This document shows positions 36,001 through 38,112 of a stretch of DNA of 38,112 bases, one piece after another. Each line of letters opens with the position of its first letter. The stretch's first letter is position 1. The position numbers and the translations under genes were made by a program. The stretch spans positions 1 to 38,112 of the forward strand of contig JAQGHQ010000434.1 in assembly GCA_028288765.1 (NCBI GenBank), given 5' to 3'. The notes beneath the pieces were generated by a model. It was given only the letters and a program-made list of their open reading frames with translations, made no database searches and was not told the DNA's origin. The DNA is from Gemmataceae bacterium (GTDB taxonomy: Bacteria; Planctomycetota; Planctomycetia; Gemmatales; Gemmataceae).

Positions 36001-37241
36001 GAGGTGAATTGCGGGGACGAGAACTGGTGGACGACGACGGCCGGCTCGGTGGCCGCCGGCTTGCCGGTGGTGTCGGCGTCCGGGGCGGTCACGCTGGTGA
36101 ACAGTTCCTGCTTCTGGGTCCCGGTCCACTGAACGGTCAGCGCGCCCGGGTTCGCCCCGGTCGCCGGGGAGGTCGCGCTCTCCCGGGGGGGGCTGAACAC
36201 GATCTGGGGGTTGCCGGCCGCGTCGAACTGGGCCTGGACGTTAGAACCCGGAAAGTACCCGCGGTTGTTCACCAGGACCGGGGTGGAGAACGTCAGCCCG
36301 CGGTCCGGGGAAGAGGCCAGGACGATCGCGTTCGGGTTGAACAATGCCGGGTTGAACCCGCTGAAGCCGCTGATCGACGGCGTCGTGGCGTTCGTGTTCC
36401 AGACGATGTACACGGCCTTGCCGGCGGTGGACGAATTCGGGTCACCGGCCTGGGCCAGTTGCGGGTTGTTCAGCATCGTGTCGCCGGGCGTCGTCTTCCC
36501 GGTCTCGGGGTCGGTGAACGCCCCGATGCTGTTGTCGACCGCGATGTACGGGTTCAGGGCGGGGTCCGTCCCGGCCCACCGGTAGACCACGTTCACGTTG
36601 TCGACGATGAACTGGTCGTTCAACCCGTTGGGGTCGAGGTTCACGGGGACCGGGGCGCCCGAGCTGAGGTCGAACCGGTTGACGACCAGGGCCCCGCTGG
36701 TCTTCGCCTGGTTGCTCTCGACGCTGCTGATGTAGACGTTCCCGTCTCGCGCGAACGCCACCGTCGGGGAGTAGGTGGTGTTGTAGGCGATCTGGTCCCG
36801 GGTCTTGTTCCGAAAGTCGATGGTCGGGTCGGTCAGCCGGGTAAAGCTGCTCGCGGTGTTGAGGAACTGGTTCCAGGAACTCCCGCCGTCGTTGGAGTAC
36901 TCGCCGACCAGCCAGGAGCTGAGGATCGCGTTCCCGGCGGAGGTGTCGTACTGGGTCCCGATGGCGACCGCGACCTCCTGGGACGGGTTGGTCGGGTTCG
37001 CGACGATCATGGGGCTGCCGAAGTCGGTCGCCCTCGGGTTGCCGGGGACCGGTGGGATCCGCTGGAGGCCGGAGATGATCGCGGTCGAGGTCAGGGTCGG
37101 AGCCGGGAGGGTCGCCGGGACTTCCCGCCGCTCGACCTCTTCCAGCCGCGGCCGCGAACGGTTGCGGCCCGCGACCGGCGACAGCCGGCCGCCCCGGGCC
37201 ACCCACCGGCGGAAAATATCCGAAAGAACTTTCTTCGACAT
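27018..37241 (-). CDS. Giant secreted multidomain protein (BNR/Asp-box propellers, three P-domains, Ig-like domains, FG-GAP repeats)
   Basis: A 3407-residue protein. The ATG at 37241 has AGGA about 11 bases upstream. The N-terminus has the planctomycete pattern RPRLEEVERREVPAT (about 30-45) instead of a classical signal peptide. Residues about 60-420 and 650-880 carry Asp-box motifs (SNDGGSSW, SPDRGLTF, SDDNGRTW, SLDGGATF). Three P-domain-like modules end in GTWKLEI/GTWTLRL/GTWTLEI (about 455-635, 1050-1155, 1455-1595). Big_5-like modules (TVTFDRPIDVSTFTAADI and others) lie between them. A sortilin-like propeller with five more Asp-boxes spans about 1625-2610. A further Big_5-like and three Ig-like domains cover about 2640-3063. 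The C-terminus has five FG-GAP-type repeats (GDVNGDGFADLV). It is probably a surface adhesin or binding protein; no catalytic site was found. Confidence 0.9.
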   Translation of the reverse strand: MSKKVLSDIFRRWVARGGRLSPVAGRNRSRPRLEEVERREVPATLPAPTLTSTAIISGLQRIPPVPGNPRATDFGSPMIVANPTNPSQEVAVAIGTQYDTSAGNAILSSWLVGEYSNDGGSSWNQFLNTASSFTRLTDPTIDFRNKTRDQIAYNTTYSPTVAFARDGNVYISSVESNQAKTSGALVVNRFDLSSGAPVPVNLDPNGLNDQFIVDNVNVVYRWAGTDPALNPYIAVDNSIGAFTDPETGKTTPGDTMLNNPQLAQAGDPNSSTAGKAVYIVWNTNATTPSISGFSGFNPALFNPNAIVLASSPDRGLTFSTPVLVNNRGYFPGSNVQAQFDAAGNPQIVFSPPRESATSPATGANPGALTVQWTGTQKQELFTSVTAPDADTTGKPAATEPAVVVHQFSSPQFTSDQGPTVNEIAESPAAASGPDLGALTTATTATALAIPVDLTTDPNFFFDPGTLQNGRPLTDLNVSIALTHPNIGQVSVVLVAPDGTRITLVRNRLDGAGNVRSVNGVNLGLNAAPNLGVPTYGFGGGRQSTVPVNGPAVGTVFDDEAPRQINDPNNVAPYIANFQPEGGNLSQFFGMTPAQLSGTWKLEIFDSRNDRINVANNDIPSQFLNFWSLKFVAKQVNSSSPGSPTFGAQQVVTTSVMTGSVDATNAYKPTASPVTGVGAGVSLAYDQTLGSYAPFSGRLYAAYTVPVKDQGGNIIDTNIFLRHSDDNGRTWSAGVRVNNDSAADNFTEGNRTQFLPAVTVDQLTGTVVVTWYDARTDAANARVATFVATSLDGGATFSPQVTLNNNRTVIDAITNKTIVAEPIPTNIPQFAIPSLVGTRASVIASGGKISGFWAGNDNAAGSSVYIGSAVTAAGPRVLSGDMGPVIAGQNTGGTAGIAYDNTFAADGTRQLTGFTVTFDRPIDVSTFTAADIQVLFRSPSTAVGAGTNGVPVALDPTNPITPADPVTPVAGFGASATTFFVKFATPQSAVGTYSYSVGPNIQDRVRHITPAKGSPTTFASTDTPLRVPPTGTAGTTLSVLTIPALTGAPRVGTVTVHIDLTHTFDSDLRFTLIAPDGTTSVVLSNREGGSGHDYTNTTFSDSATIPISAGSPPFTGAFQPETPLAALTGQSVSGTWTLRLDDLALADFGTLFDWSLSFTDQLGAVVSNPSFQPSGLVSGNVMDQNANAVEGETRDAFSVPTPTNGVPFSGPYDPTTLPLIVPGPNVIGSAVPGQPAGTTDNLVLNAGSGAIDVTFDRDIDPATFTAANVLRMTGPAGPISGPFTITPDPAGTPANLAKRVFRISFPPQVVDGTYTLELGPDTQNNYITSANVPRLIATYSAATTTQTVTFDHTVPVGTFTAANVTMTGPTGPVGPVTVVPVTGNPQQYTLTFPAQPAGTYRFDFRSDLTVAGTGSKVDTNLNAGVDVLRGGNPATGATTTTTYTTGVLNALIPANGKVGLTINVPDDYLIQQLINPNSLAGSQLIQVLLNITYPNDPDLTAVLVGPHGERVTLFSGLTGQGQANQNDFTGTRLNDHPLSTPITSARPPYNPAAGAFNPQFPLGTTLNGLSSKGTWTLEITNSGSQTGTLKDFSLTLPHVLSGTGLGESVADRVSLGFRVFTQNPSIPLTQQVWTPIGPASENGNGNSSRTTGLAVDPSDPSGNTVFIGGASGGIWKTTNFLTTDPQGPRWIPLTDNGPTFAINIGSIAVFPRNNDPNQSVVIAATGEGDTGTPGIGFLLSTDGGRTWSVLDSTMNADATGTIYPIQSANRDHLFVGASAFKVIIDPTPTPGGKLVMYAALSNGKPGASGVWRSNDGGLSWRQIQSGNATDVALAAGSAGANGNLQVLYAAIRGQGVFFTAGAPGAASMLLTSGLAQNPQFRDGDVPATPQIPINPSTTPNGAKGRISLVAPALVVGDRIKNLNYEGWLYALVAGANDLFDGLYMTKDFGANWTRVYLPELRTPFNGGFGTNNVNAPQHDPFGSPPKFAQGNYDQAIAIDPQNPNVVYIGGTNDGTRQPLGGFIRVDTTLLEDSQNLSAYSNQRPDGGTVQFTQGSGSVLIKPVTNTTGPGKPYGFFSPSVNTGYINFYRNPFNPFASNSDSFFTNIARIQNTGFGATYAPFSAEVDTDVHRIITMIDPLTGKTRLIVGDDQGVASSVDNGDGTLNTGIGFAPTPNAGGVAIRNGNLQTAQFYYGATQPSQLAADIAGSMFYGMAQDNGFPASPSNPLQTGQIGWSGSLGDGTGVATDQTGSGTTYMYKWPCCGPATAQTFFEVNDPRTGVSGRTTGLLQNQTQFGGVTDDPSNNVGQWGFVGGANFAVNPVDNKGIIISAPGNNAGVGRLFRTTDQGLNWFPIGQPNNFTGPGGGTFGALGQYGATLDGTYAPAVSFGAPNSDASSTGLLDDFIYAGTSGGRIFVSRTGGAPWLNISRGLDGSGVAQIVTDPKRGSTDAFAVTANGVYYKADAFDTSTPWQNISGNLFQLTQPVFGNAADQNPTLQYLTSIAADWRYAVPVAPGDPASPTFPVLYVGGEGGVFRSLDFGATWTYFPAASTYVDPATNISYNLPDGGYLPNAHVTSLNLALGNIDPNTGLPVQSGGLNLLVASTFGRGSFGIRLGDAVPQFNVQAQPGPRVIGLANPNPVGGPSTEIDVQWSGPVDPQTFTPATVRLLDPNGVVINNISVTEIPDINAQGADLRDKFAITFPSQSVVGAYSLTIGYNPNGSNIPTITDPAGNLMNQDGDAVNGQAVVDQYHTTVTLNSTTNNHLSVTSFPTTATAGTPVSVTIKALDGSNSLLSAFRGTVTLTAAPGTGTFTPVTAQLVNGVATIPNLVFHTAGAETVLVTFTPTPPSTQLNGTSWTTLVSAAAASQFAFDQSTYVVNAPASQSFTLTAEDRFGNPTGYTGPVSITSTGAAATLPGSVTMTNGVATFSGQFAVAGSVHLTATGPDLTTPSNPPLTGSATVSVSPGPATQIVVTPAAGSFAAGNPVPVTVQALDANGNPANNLDGQPLTITVQPGGTSTVAPATVVFANGVANITVTFIEAGTFTVTATQGTLTGTSSPITVVTGVVPNPTPTVLPSIFAVGTGPAGSPVLQVFNQTGAATFTAVPFPAGYHGLVDPASVGFTGGLRVAVGDVTGDGVPDYVVGTGPGITASVVVIDGATGKTILDYQPFGSFTGGVFVAVGDIHKKGFDDIVITPDEGGGPRVEILSGKTFALSANFFGIDDPNFRGGARAAVGDVNGDGFADLVVSAGFGGGPRISYYDGAHLAKGVLYHPISDFFAFEPALRNGAYVTIGDVNGDGYGDLIFGAGPGGGPRVLVISGQTLLSTSPTAALNTPIANFFAGDLNNRGGIRVTAKNLNGDQFADVVTGSGTDGGATVTAYSGKNLVDGDFLDPLFSFDAQPGYLGGVYVG

Positions 37242-38112
37242 TGGTGCGCGTCCTGTACCAGACTCGTGAAGCCGAACGATGTCCGAACAAGTGCGAGTCG
37301 GGCGACTCCGCCGGCAGGTGATGACGTAAGGCGGATTCCGGGAATGCCGCTACCTACTCAAGACGGGGCCGGGCCCTGCAAAGATTTTCTCGGGCGGTGA
37401 CGAAAACAATCCGGTGGTCGCGGACCGGCCGGACTTTACGCTCCCGGCCCGCCATCCGGCGCGACCCGAACCGTGTAACGGATGACCCTCAATAGTTTCG
37501 ACATGAACTTACCCGCGCCCGAAACGGGCGGGCAAACGAGCAGGTCGGGAACACGCGGGTTTGCGGTGGGGGGGTGTAGCGTGGTGCGGTTTCTTCTGGT
37601 CGTGCGAGAGCCGGCCCGTCCGGGCCGACGGAAGGGCCGGCGGGGGGCCGAGTTTGGTCGACCCGCGGGTTCGCCAGATCACAACGATTCTTGGGGGTGT
37701 GGGCGCACCGATTGAGGGCGCTCGGCCGATTCGGGCTCAATTTTTTCTCGGCCGGTTCCGGTGCGGGCTCACCGTTCGATGCGGCGGCGGCCGACCGGAT
37801 TCATGGTTTTCCCTCAAGTTCTGGAATACCGGGACCGCGACCCGAACGAGCCTCGCCCCCAGCTGGTTTTCAGATCATCGTGTGAAGGGAATGGGGCCGG
37901 CCTGCCCTGATACACGAACCCACCGAGGAATGGCACTTCCGTGGGTTTTGGGTTGGCTCGGCGCAGCCCGGTACGGGGGCACCTACGAGTACCCGAATTC
38001 GTCCGTCTTTGGCGGCTCGGCCGCCTGGTCATCGCATCTTCCGCCGGTAACCTAACCCCGGCATCGAGGTCTTCCCCGCTCCGATGGGTCCCACCGTCGC
38101 TCGGGCGAGGCT
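37242..38112. other. Intergenic region at the right edge, no convincing gene
   Basis: An 871-base stretch upstream of the giant gene. The longest frame (37561-38055, plus) lacks a ribosome site, overlaps frames on the other strand and reads as low-complexity Arg/Gly/Pro/Ser sequence, so it is not called. A small CGCCCG-AAA-CGGGCG hairpin lies at 37516-37530. The region 37680-37870 is less GC-rich than its surroundings and contains a run of six T (near 37742). The promoter of the giant gene should lie in the first 200 bases, but I could not place it. Confidence 0.45.

Noticed and set aside
37561..38055. A 164-codon frame near the right edge
   Set aside because: No ribosome site, no domain, and competing frames on both strands; the composition does not change at its boundaries.

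Overview
The window looks like chromosomal DNA of a planctomycete, most likely of the family Gemmataceae (Gemmata/Fimbriiglobus type). This is an inference. It rests on the very high GC content, an extracellular giant protein with the 'LEEVERREVPA' N-terminal motif common in planctomycete secreted proteins, a zinc-ribbon plus Pro-rich linker plus membrane-anchor protein of Gemmataceae style, an esterase/SMP-30 fusion, and weak or absent Shine-Dalgarno sites on many genes. I see no mobile element, CRISPR array, tRNA or rRNA.

Layout. 1-118: N-terminus of a truncated minus-strand gene. 763-2424: two plus-strand genes, a coiled-coil protein and a small HEAT-repeat protein. 2414-4810 (minus): OPT-family transporter, divergent from purF (5181-6800, plus), which ends at a textbook terminator. 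6960-8709: a GlxA-type regulator (minus) facing a small HD-domain hydrolase (plus). 8787-9788: a secreted cyclase-family metal-dependent hydrolase. 9887-11137 (minus): membrane acyltransferase. 11421-12005 (plus): zinc-ribbon membrane protein. 12219-13511 (minus): secreted subtilisin-like protease. 13754-14678 (minus): a barnase-like lipoprotein RNase followed after 4 bases by a barstar-like inhibitor. 15238-18390 (minus): a two-gene unit of a GSCFA protein and an unusual SGNH-hydrolase/2-oxoglutarate-dioxygenase fusion. 18580-19600 (minus): a PadR regulator overlapping a membrane protein, with two matching palindromes over its promoter. 19888-21645 (minus): secreted esterase/SMP-30 fusion. 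22015-26797 (plus): RND efflux adaptor and pump. 27018-37241 (minus): a 3407-residue secreted protein built from Asp-box (BNR) propellers, three P-domains, Ig-like domains and FG-GAP repeats. 37242-38112: no convincing gene.

How the genes relate. Most are independent housekeeping or surface functions. Clear functional pairs are the RNase and its inhibitor, PadR and its membrane partner, the RND adaptor and pump, the GlxA regulator and the HD hydrolase, and the GSCFA protein with the SGNH/dioxygenase fusion. The last pair is the best candidate for an undescribed system, probably acting on a surface glycan or a small molecule. There are also striking non-coding structures: a 27-bp perfect inverted repeat starting inside the stop codon of the RND adaptor gene, a nested cruciform plus 28-bp perfect hairpin between the RND pump and the giant gene, and a repeated ribosome-site/short-ORF element downstream of two minus-strand genes.
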